This document shows positions 53,749-63,081 of a DNA stretch of 64,000 bases, in pieces. Position 1 is the first letter of the stretch. Each line of letters opens with the position of its first letter. Under the pieces are notes generated by a model, which was not told the origin of the DNA, did not search any database, and saw nothing but the letters and a program-made list of their open reading frames with translations. The stretch is from the NCBI GenBank assembly GCA_029580855.1, contig JAKPQH010000082.1:43762-107761 (forward strand), given 5' to 3'. This stretch comes from a bacterium (lineage in GTDB: Bacteria > Methylomirabilota > Methylomirabilia > Methylomirabilales > 2-02-FULL-66-22). The position numbers were made by a program, and so were the translations under genes.

Positions 53749-54127
53749 GTGCAATTCTCCAACGGGCTGCAGCGCTTTTACTTCTCCCCGCCTCGTTGCG
53801 CCAAAAGATCGTTCTTGTCAGTTTGAAGATCTATCTCCCACCGCGCTGATTGCCGTGATGCCTTGCATTTCCTCTCTGAAGAACGGCCTTTCCCAAAAAG
53901 ATCAGGTTGCTCATTTGTCTTCAAGGTCTCGGTTGTACTAGAGGATCGACGTATGGAGACTTCCCTCCCACGATTCTAGCATTCCCTCTCCCGCCGAGAC
54001 GTGTGCAGTACTCTTACAGATGGCATTTATAGGTTCCGGATGGGCGGTATCGATCTGAATTTCGGCCGCTCGCGTATAGGGTTCGGCCGGTTGTCGCTGG
54101 CTGCCGCCTGGCGAGACGGAGTGGCCT
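53749..54127. other. Gene-free stretch before the transposase remnant
   Basis: No gene, hairpin or promoter that I can support. The left end of the IS should lie in or near the right part of this stretch, but no terminal inverted repeat was identified. Confidence 0.4.
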
Positions 54128-55322
54128 GTACACGCCGGTCGCACCGTCTTCACGCCACTGGCGGACTTCATCCCCCGGCGTGCCTTCAAGCGTTGCGTGG
54201 AGCGGTACGGGGGAAGATCCAGGTCCGCGCGTTTTTCTGCCACGACCAGCGTCTGCGCATGGGGTTCGCTCAGCTCACGCTCCGAGAGCGTCGCCGCGAT
54301 ATCGCGATCTGCCTGCGGGCGCTCCAACCCGAACTCTCCCCTGTCGGCCTGCGGGGTGGGGTCTTCCGGGGCACGTTTACCCATGCGAACGAGACGCGGG
54401 ACCGGCGGCTGTACGCCGATTTCGTCCAAGCGATGATCCGGGGGGCGCGACGCCCCTGCTTCCACGACCGCTTCGACGACGAGCGTGCGCACACGGCCTA
54501 CGCCTTCGACTCGACGAGCTTCGACCTCGGTTCGACCTTCTTCCCTTGGGCCCGGTTCCGGCGGGCCCAGGGTGCCGTGACCTGCCGCACGCCGCTGGAT
54601 TTGCGGGCGCATGTCCTGACCGTGATGGCAATCCCCCACGGCAGGCGGCCGTTGTGACCGTTCTCGATGTGCTGGCGATCGAGTCCGGCGCCTCTTATCT
54701 CTTCGACCGGGGTTCCACCAACTTCGGGTGCCTCTACCGCTTTTCGGAGGGCGAGGCCCTTTTCGTGATCCGCGGCAAGCAGGGCCTTGTCTGCCGGCGG
54801 ATCTGCTCCCGCCCGGTGAACCGGACCACCGGGCTGCAAAGCGACCAGGCCACCGTGTTCTGTGGCCCGAAGACCGCCACCCGATATCCCGTACCACTCC
54901 AGCAAATCACATATATCAATCCGCAGACCGGCCAGCGCGTCGCGTTCCTCACAAACATCGTCACACCTGCCGGTGTTGCAGATTACCCAGCTCTACGACT
55001 CGCGCTGGCGGGTCCAGCTGTTCTTCGACTGGTTCCAGCAACGCCTGTGGATCAGACGATCCATGACGCCCCCGTGAACGCGGTGAAGACCTCGGTCCGG
55101 ATCGCCGTCGGCATCTCCGTGCTGGTCGCGATCCTCAAAAAGAAGCTCCATCTCCACCGACACCTCTTCGGAATCCTTCAGGTTTTGAGCGTCACCGTGT
55201 TCGCGGTTATGGCCATTCATCAAGCCCCTTCGCACATTGACGTCCCGGATGAACCGGACCATGCGAGCAACCAGTTGTCGTTTCTCGATCTTTGGCCGGA
55301 CACCAGGGGTCTGTCGGTGTAA
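54128..55322 (+). pseudogene. IS4-family transposase remnant with multiple frameshifts
   Basis: Pieces of an IS4-type DDE transposase appear in order but in different frames: TVFTPLADFIPRRAFKRCVERYGG; then KIQVRAFFCHDQ...FAQLTLRERRRDIAICLRAL and AYAFDSTSFDLGSTFFPWARFRR (first catalytic Asp); then VLDVLAIESGASYLFDRGS (second Asp region); then LQITQLYDSRWRVQLFFDWFQQRL (the YREK-like Glu region); then NAVKTSVRIAVGISVLVAILKKKL. At least four frame changes mean no active enzyme. GC is also raised relative to the surrounding island. Termini not found. Confidence 0.85.
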
Positions 55323-55667
55323 AAGTGGCGCTACCTTCACTGTAACGTGAAACGGCTGGTGCCGACGGGCGGTGGGAGTGCGAGAGCGTCCGTGGAGCGC
55401 TTCGAGCTGCTTTGAGGCCATGTCCTTGGCCCTGCCCCTCACGCCGGCGCGGGGATCCTCCCCGCAGTTACAGGGGGTTGGGTGCGGCGCGGATCAGGAG
55501 CCGCTCCGCCTGCGCCCTGGCCGCGCCACGGAACGAGAAGCGACGGAGGCGGTGCTGGCGCTGTCGCCAGAAGGCAAAGCGTTTGGCCTTCGCAAACAGA
55601 GATAGCAAACAGAGATAATAAATTCTCGTAACACTCGGTTGCTAAAACACACGACCTCCCGGACCGT
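55323..55667. other. Gene-free stretch after the transposase remnant
   Basis: No gene supported. Includes a tandem echo of agcaaacagagataat near 55600-55620. The right end of the IS remnant probably lies at its start. Confidence 0.4.
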
Positions 55668-57533
55668 CTACGGTGCTGGAATGAAGTTGACGGTCCACAT
55701 GCCTTTGTCCTCCGACCATTCACCCTTGTAGGGTAGCTTCACTGTGACGGGCTTTCCAGCCAGCAAGTCTTTCCACGGCGCTTCGAATTCAAGGCGGAAT
55801 TCGCTAAGGGGTCCGCCGCCTTCGCTATTGCCGTACCAGGGAGCGGATCGGCCCATGTCCGTGGCGAAGACGAACAAAGCTTTGTCCGGCGGCCGCATAG
55901 TATCCGGCCGGCCTGTCCTGACGATCTGCTCCGTCGCCTCGATATCTTCGGCCATTGTCAATGTGGCAGCGAAAGACGCCGGCGGTTCCTTCGCCTTGAC
56001 GAACTTTGAACGTTCCCGGTTGTTCGGATCTCCCCATGTCCAGCTGTCCTGCAACACGAATCGCCTGAAGGTTCCGCGGCCCTCGCTGGCGTCAATGCTG
56101 CCGGACGGCGACCATGGATCATTCTGTGAGCCCGTCTCAATCCGCACTTCGTCGAAGACCACATGCATCTGGAGGTCTGCAATTGCAACGCGGCCGTCGG
56201 GGACGTATGGTGATTTGAATTCGAGATCAACCGTCACTGTATAAATTCCCGGAGTCAGGTCGGCTTCGCCCTTGAAGGTCGTTTCGTAACCTTGGGGGGT
56301 ATAGGACGCTTCAATATGGACCTTCCTGTCACGGTCTCCGGCGACATAGGCAAGTATCCCGACACCATTCCGATCTGTCGTGATCTTATCCCGCGGCCGT
56401 AGGCCGCCGTTGACAAGGCCGGTGACCTTCAGTGTCAGGGTACGATTTTGGACAGGCTCCTTTTGTCCTTTCTCGTCCACTTTGAACAGCCGGACAAAAA
56501 TACGTGTCGTTTCGCCGGGCGCGACCCTCTGCCGCTCAGGGGCGACCTCGATCCGGAGTGTCTTGGCACTGAAGCGAACTGTTTGGCTGACGCGTTTCTG
56601 CCCACGTCCGGCGACTTCTACATCAATCGACTCCCGCGTTGCTTCATCGCCTCTCTTGAGTTGGTATTCGATTTCAATGGCGCCATTGCCGATAGTGTGA
56701 GCGCGCCATTTCTCGCCAAGATCCCATTGATTCGGGGTGCCCCGTGGCTCGACAACCCCTCGGCTGGTTCTTTTGGAAAACCACAGGTTTGTGCCCTCTC
56801 CAGAGCGGTTCCGGCAGTCCTGCGTCGCAGCGTTGATCCGGATCTTTTGTTCCCCGGGTTCGGGCGATACAAAACCCGGCGGAAGGGCATCAAGCGTGAG
56901 ACGCGCGTCCCGAAGCGAAAAGAAATGTGCGGCTTCATACTGATCGATCGTATTCCTCAGGTTTCCCGGCACCAGTTTTTGAATAAGGCGACTGACGGAT
57001 GCAGATAGATCGGGATACTCAAAGGACGCAACCTCGAGGACCCGTCCCTCAATATCCGCGTCGCCAATGCTGACTGTCGACCAATACGATGGACGCAGCG
57101 ACGGATCACGAGCGAGATTGCTGTTGCGCGTGGTTGCAAGGCCGAGGACGAAGTCGAGGTGATACTCGCCGCGGGGACTCTCGTTGAACAGGTTTTCCTT
57201 CTGCGGCGTTTCCGGCCGATCGTCAATGAACACCGCGTGTTCAAGCGGCACGATTTCCACGTCGCCGGCCCGCAACTGCAATTCGCGGATCACCCTATCC
57301 GAGATTTCGGTTAGCCAACCCTGGTCGGTATTGAAGGGGTAATCCCGGCGAAGTTGCTCTTCAACGCCTTTGACAAAAGCAACCCTGACATAAAGCCGAG
57401 GCTTTGAGCAGCCTGGTTTGGATTGCGCGACCGCAAAGGAAGCCATGCAGAAAAAAGCCAGCAGCGCCAAGATGGTGGTGCGGCGAAAGGACCAGAGCCA
57501 CGCCCTGGGCGGAGTGCATGCGGATGTGCTCAC
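55668..57533 (-). CDS. Hypothetical exported protein with an Ig-like region
   Basis: 621 residues from GTG 57533. The N-terminus has a basic stretch then ILALLAFFCMASFAVAQ, a likely signal peptide cleaved near residue 38. The frame is open to 58028 upstream, but that part overlaps a transposase remnant. Residues 40-230 contain FVKGVEEQLRRDYPFNTDQGWL and charged motifs. Residues 320-440 look like an invasin/Ig-type fold (VAPGETTRIFVRLFKVDEKGQ, TDRNGVGILAYVAGD). No enzymatic motif recognised. AT-richer codon use than the neighbours; TATAAAT just upstream of the GTG could be a -10 box. Confidence 0.65.
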   Translation of the reverse strand: MSTSACTPPRAWLWSFRRTTILALLAFFCMASFAVAQSKPGCSKPRLYVRVAFVKGVEEQLRRDYPFNTDQGWLTEISDRVIRELQLRAGDVEIVPLEHAVFIDDRPETPQKENLFNESPRGEYHLDFVLGLATTRNSNLARDPSLRPSYWSTVSIGDADIEGRVLEVASFEYPDLSASVSRLIQKLVPGNLRNTIDQYEAAHFFSLRDARLTLDALPPGFVSPEPGEQKIRINAATQDCRNRSGEGTNLWFSKRTSRGVVEPRGTPNQWDLGEKWRAHTIGNGAIEIEYQLKRGDEATRESIDVEVAGRGQKRVSQTVRFSAKTLRIEVAPERQRVAPGETTRIFVRLFKVDEKGQKEPVQNRTLTLKVTGLVNGGLRPRDKITTDRNGVGILAYVAGDRDRKVHIEASYTPQGYETTFKGEADLTPGIYTVTVDLEFKSPYVPDGRVAIADLQMHVVFDEVRIETGSQNDPWSPSGSIDASEGRGTFRRFVLQDSWTWGDPNNRERSKFVKAKEPPASFAATLTMAEDIEATEQIVRTGRPDTMRPPDKALFVFATDMGRSAPWYGNSEGGGPLSEFRLEFEAPWKDLLAGKPVTVKLPYKGEWSEDKGMWTVNFIPAP

Positions 57534-57724
57534 GGAGAATTTATAAGCATTCTGATCTGGGAAAAAAAGGGAAAAATGGGGGGAAGAGAGGCGCGGAGGG
57601 GAAAAATCTCCGTCCAAGTTACGGCGCGAAATCAAAGGCGGGCTTCGTCCAATAAACAGGCGTTGACTGACGCGTTCTACAAGTGATGACGCCCCGGTGG
57701 GCAAGATCAGCGGGTGATTATCAA

Positions 57725-58030
57725 ATTGCTGCGGGCTGCGTCGGCGAGCGAGCCTGAACAGGGCCCTCTGCCCGGTGGCGACTATTGGCGCGGTGGCGCA
57801 AGATCCTGTGGGCCACGTGCGGATCAGCGCTAATAGAGACAATGCGCCCGCGGCGCCACAGCGGCTGACGAGACCATCCGCTTCGGAAATTTCCCCGAGC
57901 AAACGCGGCCCCACGCTTTTCGCCTCTCTCGAGTCTTCGGGGGATATGAGCAGTGATGCGGTGGATCCATGCCGGGAGATCAAGCGCAGTGAGGTGGTTC
58001 TGGTGCGCGGGTTGGCAAGAGTTTTCATGG
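57725..58030 (-). mobile_element. Possible IS91-like transposase C-terminal remnant
   Basis: In two minus-strand frames short pieces resemble the end of IS91-type transposases: LPAWIHRITAHIP (compare the conserved HIP segment), a SRCGAAGALSLLALI piece like the CPRCGGxMRxIAxI zinc ribbon, and DPHVAHRILRH followed by an ARSPTQP tail. A frameshift separates them. The match is by eye and could be coincidental. The transposase body is not present. Confidence 0.35.
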
Positions 58031-58909
58031 ATAAACCCAGACATTACAGGCGCCCTCCAACCCTCGGCGGGTGCAGAATCGCCAACGCATTGCCGGTGCG
58101 AATCGACGTGACCGGGCGCTGACGGTACGTCACGAATCGCGCCTGTCGGCGCACGGAGTGCGACGGTCAACGGACCAGAGGCCGAGCCACCACGCCGAGG
58201 ATGACCCCGCAGGCGAAGACCGTAGTCTACACGGCGGCGAAGGTGCGGCGGACGGCCGCCGCGAGCGCGGTGGGGGACTCCGCCAGGCGGTTGGAGACCA
58301 TGCAGATGCTCTGGCGTGCCGCCGCGGTGGCCCAGAGCCGGCACGAACAGAACCCATCAGCTCCAACGGCGGATTTGAGCCCCTTGGGGCGGTTCTCGAT
58401 ATCGGCCGCCCGCGGAAGGAGTGCCACACCGCGATGGGCGCGGCTGTGCGGATCGGCGCCGCCGGCTGGACGCGGTACCCCGGAGCGGCGAATAACTCCC
58501 CGGCGCGTACCCGACCATTCAACCTTGAGCCGCACCCGGCAACGCCTGCCCCTGGCCGTCTAAAACCGTATTTGCCAGTCCTCGGCATCGTGGGGCGCAA
58601 GCGCGTGTTCAACGGCCACGCCCTGGGCGTCGATTCCCCCTATCTACGGGCCGACGCGTGGACAACGGTCATTGCGCGACACGACCCCAACGAGAGCCGT
58701 CCGACGCTCGTCACCCGCTTGGCCGCCGAGGCAGGCGGAAACGCCCCCCACGGCCGTGGAGGAGGCGGCACTCCCACGGTGGTCGCCATTCACCACAACC
58801 GGGCCCGCGGAGCCCGCTTCCTCGACAAGCGCTATCACCGTTGGCGCGCCGGGCGGTCGACATGGTCCCCGCGTGGTGTCCCCGGCGATAAATCAACGGG
58901 CCGTTGGGC
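58031..58909. other. Gene-free stretch with only low-quality open frames
   Basis: High-GC sequence with several overlapping open frames on both strands that are Arg/Gly/Ala-rich and unlike any family I recognise. No ribosome site, hairpin or repeat was convincing. It may be the decayed remainder of the mobile region ending next to the transaldolase gene. Confidence 0.4.
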
Positions 58910-59578
58910 TCAATACCCCGTCAGCCAATCCCGGTCGCCGTAGGCCTTCCGCCAGTTGGTGATGAAGGCGGTCCAGCGGGTCAGCGTGTGGCCGTTCTGG
59001 AAGAAGAGCCTCCAGACGCTGAGGGGGGCGGTGATCTCGTCGGCTCCCGCGACGAGGCTCTGGACCAGCTGCGTTGCGCTCCGCACAGCGGCCATGAGCC
59101 GGGTCGGCAGGTCGTGCCGGTCGTAGATCTCCCGGATCGTCGCGATGAGCGCGTCGGTGGGGTTCTCGTCCACCTCGCCCAGGAGGCCGATGAAGACGGC
59201 GGCATGGTCCGCCCCGGCCTTGGCCGCGGCGATGGCCTCCAGGGTGGAGTGGATGGCGGTGGCGCAGGTGCGGATGCCGACCGTCTTCAGTTTTCGGATG
59301 GCCTGGACCCCTTCCGCGCTGGTCTGGACCTTCACGATCACGCGGGGGTGGAGGTCCGCCAGGGCCTTCGCCTCCTCCACCATCTTGTCCGCCCGTTCGG
59401 CCACGACCTGGGCAAAGACATCCATGTCGGCGATGGCGCAGATCTCCTTCAGGTTCTTGACGTAATCCCGGTTGATGGCCGCCACCATCGTCGGGTTCAT
59501 GGTCACGCCGTCCAGGATGCCCCACCGGGCGATCTCCCGGATCTCGGCCGGTTCGCAGGAGTTGAGATAGAGTTTCAT
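58910..59578 (-). CDS. Transaldolase / fructose-6-phosphate aldolase (TalC-like)
   Basis: 222 residues, the short single-domain transaldolase form. The Schiff-base lysine is K83 in VIVKVQTSAEG, with TMNPTM near 26-31 and TCATAIHSTLEAIAAAKAGAD after it. TalC enzymes cleave fructose 6-phosphate to dihydroxyacetone and glyceraldehyde 3-phosphate, or transfer dihydroxyacetone units. The LGEVDENPTDALI region differs from canonical TalC, so another ketose phosphate is possible. Follows the sugar-binding protein gene by 15 nt. Confidence 0.88.
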   Translation of the reverse strand: MKLYLNSCEPAEIREIARWGILDGVTMNPTMVAAINRDYVKNLKEICAIADMDVFAQVVAERADKMVEEAKALADLHPRVIVKVQTSAEGVQAIRKLKTVGIRTCATAIHSTLEAIAAAKAGADHAAVFIGLLGEVDENPTDALIATIREIYDRHDLPTRLMAAVRSATQLVQSLVAGADEITAPLSVWRLFFQNGHTLTRWTAFITNWRKAYGDRDWLTGY

Positions 59579-59593
59579 GACGGGCTCCTCGTC

Positions 59594-60883
59594 TTACTTC
59601 TGATACTGTGCCAGGACCTTGTTCCACTCCGCCGCCGCGTCGTCCAGGGCCTGCTTCGCACCTTTCTTGCCTTGCAGGACGTTCTGAATCTCGACGGTGA
59701 GCGCCTTGTTCAGCTGCACCGCATTTGGCATCCCCAGGTTCGGCGACTTGGCGTTCGGGAGGAGCAATTGCTGCACGAAGACCTGGAACAGTTTCTTCTC
59801 CTTGAACCACGCTTGCTCGGCGACGTCCTTCCGGCTGGGGAAGCTGCCGGAGCCCTTCGCCCACATCTCGATCCCGACAGGCCCGTGCAGCCATCGCATG
59901 AACTTCCAGGTCGCCTCCTTGTTCTTGGCCTGGGTGGTCATGCAGTTCACGGCGCCCCGGACCACTGTCCCGGTGGTCGTCTCGCGCGGCATGGTCGCCA
60001 CATCGAACTGCAGGCTCGGATTCATCTGGCGCTGGATGGGGATCCCGAAGGAGCCCTCGAACATCATGGCGATGTTCCCGGCGGCGAAGTTGGCCCGCTT
60101 CTCTTTCTCGCCGTTGCTGAGGATGCCGGGCACCGAGACCTTGTGGACGTTCATCAGGTCCACGTACCACTGGACGGCCTTCACGCCCGCCGGGCTGTTG
60201 AAGACCGCTTTGTTCGTGTTCTCGTCGATCACATCGCCGCCCGCCTGATAGATCAGCGGGTAGATGTCGTACGTCAGGTTGGTCGGCGGCTCGGCCGACA
60301 TGGTACCCGTGGTGGCGAAGATCTTCTGCCCGGGATTGGTCATCTTCTTGGCGATCTCCACATACTCGTCCCAGGTCTTGGGCGGCCCGGCGATCCCGGC
60401 TTTCTTGAAGATGTCGGTGTTGTAGAAAAGCGCCACCGGGCCGGTTTCAATCGGCAGGTAATACTGCTTCCCCCGCCACTTCTTGTGGAACGTGGGAAAG
60501 ACGTTGTCCATGAACGGCTTGGGTTCCTTGGCAATGAACACGTCGAGGGGCTCCAATATCCCCAGTTCGGCAAACTCGACCGGCCAGTCCACCTGGGCCA
60601 TCACCACGTCGGCCAGTTTCTGTGCCTGATAAAGATTGATGACCTTGTCGTGGAAGCCGAGAAAAGGATTGTCCACCAGGGTGAGCGTGACATCCGGATT
60701 GTCCTTCTCGAAGGCGGCCTTGATCTCGTTCATGAGCTTCTCGCCGACCTCGGTCGTCTTCCACTGGAACCACCGGACCTCGGCCTTGCCCGCCCCGGCC
60801 TGCACCGCATTCGGAATGGCCAGCGCGAATCCGAGGAGCCCGATCAGCGCGACCGCGAGAAGTGTTCTAATCCGCTGTGACAT
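59594..60883 (-). CDS. ABC sugar-importer binding protein, family 1 (lone)
   Basis: 429 residues. Signal peptide MSQRIRTLLAVALIGLLGFALA; the body is a MalE/UgpB-type family 1 binding protein (EVRWFQWKTTEVGEKLMNEI, PDVTLTLVDNPFLGFHDKV, YYLPIETGPVALFYNTDIFKKAGI, AAGNIAMMFEGSFGI). ATG 60883 follows GGAGGACAC. No permease or ATPase gene lies nearby, so it must work with a distant or shared importer, or act as a sensor. Between a phosphoribosyltransferase and a transaldolase gene on the same strand. Confidence 0.92.
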   Translation of the reverse strand: MSQRIRTLLAVALIGLLGFALAIPNAVQAGAGKAEVRWFQWKTTEVGEKLMNEIKAAFEKDNPDVTLTLVDNPFLGFHDKVINLYQAQKLADVVMAQVDWPVEFAELGILEPLDVFIAKEPKPFMDNVFPTFHKKWRGKQYYLPIETGPVALFYNTDIFKKAGIAGPPKTWDEYVEIAKKMTNPGQKIFATTGTMSAEPPTNLTYDIYPLIYQAGGDVIDENTNKAVFNSPAGVKAVQWYVDLMNVHKVSVPGILSNGEKEKRANFAAGNIAMMFEGSFGIPIQRQMNPSLQFDVATMPRETTTGTVVRGAVNCMTTQAKNKEATWKFMRWLHGPVGIEMWAKGSGSFPSRKDVAEQAWFKEKKLFQVFVQQLLLPNAKSPNLGMPNAVQLNKALTVEIQNVLQGKKGAKQALDDAAAEWNKVLAQYQK

Positions 60884-60938
60884 GTGTCCTCCTTTTCTGC
60901 TGTGCCGCGATGTCTGGCCGCGCCAAGCCCGTGCGCCG

Positions 60939-61484
60939 TCAGCGTGCTTCGGCGTTTCCCGCCGGATGAGCCAACGTGTCGGCGGCGCGCCCGCAGAGGT
61001 CCTGCACCGACATCCGCTCGTATGGTTCGAAGGGTTGGTGAATCCACGGGTTTTCCGGCAGGTAGTGGGCGTGGAAATCTGGCCTGCAGGTGGAACGTGC
61101 CTTGTACCACAGGACCGCCGTGCGGAGATCCACGATGGCGGGATACCTCTCGCGCAAGTGGCGCTGCACCACGTTCAGGGTGATCCCGGAGTCGACCAGG
61201 TCGTCCGTCAGGAGCACACGATCTCCGAGCGTCGGCGTCGTCATCGTCATGTGTTCTGCGACGGCCAGCGCGCCCCGCTGCCGGCCGGCTTCGCCCGCGT
61301 AGGACTGAGTCGAGATGATGGCCAGGGGCAGCCTGAAGATGCGCGACAACGTGTCGCCCACCCGCAACCCCCCGCGCGCGATACAGACAATCTGATTGAA
61401 GTGCCAGCCGGAGTCGCGGATCTTGGCTGCCAGACGCTCAATGGCGTGATGGTAGTCGTCCCATGTCACGTACAGATCGGCCAT
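60939..61484 (-). CDS. Phosphoribosyltransferase (xanthine/hypoxanthine type)
   Basis: 181 residues. PRPP-binding loop VLLTDDLVDSGITL at about 91-104; the upstream IVCIARGGLRVGDTLSRIF is the pyrophosphate loop. The C-terminus WIHQPFEPYE is typical of the archaeal-type HPRT/XGPRT group. It would attach a purine base to PRPP in salvage, though some members are regulatory. ATG 61484 lies 55 nt downstream of a consensus-like promoter. Heads a three-gene run with the sugar-binding protein and transaldolase. Confidence 0.88.
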   Translation of the reverse strand: MADLYVTWDDYHHAIERLAAKIRDSGWHFNQIVCIARGGLRVGDTLSRIFRLPLAIISTQSYAGEAGRQRGALAVAEHMTMTTPTLGDRVLLTDDLVDSGITLNVVQRHLRERYPAIVDLRTAVLWYKARSTCRPDFHAHYLPENPWIHQPFEPYERMSVQDLCGRAADTLAHPAGNAEAR

Positions 61485-61539
61485 GGCGTCTCGTCCTCAT
61501 GGGTTGGGTGGCGGGCAACACGGGAGGATTGCACAAAAA

Positions 61540-61568
61540 CACTATGTCGCGGGGCGGTCCCCTGTCAA
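61540..61568 (-). promoter_or_regulatory. Predicted promoter of the phosphoribosyltransferase operon
   Basis: TTGACA (61568-61563), 17 nt, ATAGTG (61545-61540), just downstream of the nuoN stop. It closely resembles the promoter at 5353-5381. Confidence 0.55.
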
Positions 61569-61620
61569 TGGACAGAACACAGCACGGCGACGGATGTCGG
61601 ACGGGACGGACGACGGACGG

Positions 61621-63081
61621 TCAGCCGCCGACAACCGCCGCGGAGGCCCGGGCCAGCTCCAGGATGGGCCCAGGGAAGATCCCGAGGAGGAGCGTCCCGG
61701 CCGCCGCCAGAAGCAGCGCGATGTTGAGAGCGAAGGAGGGGCTGGTGGCGATCCCGCCGGCCGGCACATCCCGCATGTACATGGCCACGGCCACCCGCAT
61801 GTAATAGAAGAGGGAGATGGCCGAATTCACGACGGCGATGATGACCAGCCAATAGTATCCGGCCTCGATGGCGGACGCAAAAAGATACAGCTTGCCCACG
61901 AAGCCGCCCGTGGGCGGAATGCCCGTGAGCGAGAGCAGGAACAGCAGCATGATCGCGGCTGCCATGGGGTGCTTCTGTGCAAGGCCCGCGAAGTCGTCGA
62001 TCTGATCCCCCCGGACCGCCCCATGCGCGAGGAGCACCACCATCGCGAACGCGCCGATGGTCATGAGGGCGTACGCCAGGCTGTAAAACAGGACCGCCGC
62101 CACGCCCAGCGGGCTCGCCACCACCGGACCGATGAGAATGTACCCCATGTGCGCAATGGTGCTGTAGGCCAGCATACGCTTGATGTTCGCCTGAGCGATG
62201 GCGACGAGGTTCCCGATCGTCATCGTGAGCACGGCCAGCACCCAGAACAGAAGCCCCCAGTCGACCTGGAGGCCGGGGAGGCCCAGAAGAAAGACCCGGA
62301 CCAGGACCGCCACTCCCGCCAGCTCTGTCGCACCGGCCATGTACGCCACCACCGGCGTGGGCGCCCCCTCGTACATGTCGGGGAGGTACATGTGGAACGG
62401 CACCGCGGCGATCTTGAAGCCGAAGCCCGCCGCCAGCAGCACCATGCCCATGATGAGGGCCGGGTTTTGCAATGTCCCCGTCCCCACCGCCCGGGCGATG
62501 GCCTCGAGCCCGGTGCTCCCGGCGACGCCGTACAACAGGACCATGCCGTAAAGCACCACCCCCGTGGAAAAGGATCCCATCAGGAGGTACTTCAGGGCGC
62601 CCTCGTTGCACCGCTGGTCGCGCTTGAGGAACCCGCAGAGGGCGTAGGTGCTGACGGACAGCGTTTCCAGGCCCACGAAAAGGGAAAGCAGGTCGTCCGC
62701 CGAGGCCATCAACATGGCCCCCAGCGTGGCGAAGAGAATGAGGGCGTAGTACTCGCCCTGGGCCATGACCTGATCTCGCAGAAACCGCATGGAGGCGAGA
62801 ATGACGATGAGGGCGCTCGCCAGAAATACCAGCTTGAAGAATGCCGCGTATTGATCCACAACGTGAAGCCCGCTGAAGACGACAACGCGTCCCGGCTGCA
62901 CGAGCTGCTGCCAGGCCAACACGCCGCTGACCGCCAGGCCCGCCACGGAGAGCCACGCCAGCTCATCCCGATCTCGCCCCGACGCCAGGAAATCCAGAGC
63001 CAGGACCAGCAGGCCGAGCGCCGCCACGGCCATCTCGGGCAGGAGCAACCACAGGTCCGCAGGGTTGAACGCCTGAGTCAT
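61621..63081 (-). CDS. nuoN: NADH-quinone oxidoreductase subunit N
   Basis: 486 residues with about 14 membrane helices. Antiporter-like subunit of respiratory complex I. Family segments include [19 protein letters not shown] (the key Glu), [16 protein letters not shown] (the broken-helix Lys), [20 protein letters not shown] and [18 protein letters not shown]. The ATG at 63081 overlaps the nuoM stop (ATGA), the usual M-N order at the end of nuo operons. It couples electron transfer to proton pumping in the cytoplasmic membrane. Confidence 0.96.
   Translation of the reverse strand: MTQAFNPADLWLLLPEMAVAALGLLVLALDFLASGRDRDELAWLSVAGLAVSGVLAWQQLVQPGRVVVFSGLHVVDQYAAFFKLVFLASALIVILASMRFLRDQVMAQGEYYALILFATLGAMLMASADDLLSLFVGLETLSVSTYALCGFLKRDQRCNEGALKYLLMGSFSTGVVLYGMVLLYGVAGSTGLEAIARAVGTGTLQNPALIMGMVLLAAGFGFKIAAVPFHMYLPDMYEGAPTPVVAYMAGATELAGVAVLVRVFLLGLPGLQVDWGLLFWVLAVLTMTIGNLVAIAQANIKRMLAYSTIAHMGYILIGPVVASPLGVAAVLFYSLAYALMTIGAFAMVVLLAHGAVRGDQIDDFAGLAQKHPMAAAIMLLFLLSLTGIPPTGGFVGKLYLFASAIEAGYYWLVIIAVVNSAISLFYYMRVAVAMYMRDVPAGGIATSPSFALNIALLLAAAGTLLLGIFPGPILELARASAAVVGG

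Noticed and set aside
57534..58028. N-terminal extension of the exported hypothetical protein
   Set aside because: It would place 165 residues before a clear signal peptide and overlaps the possible transposase remnant.
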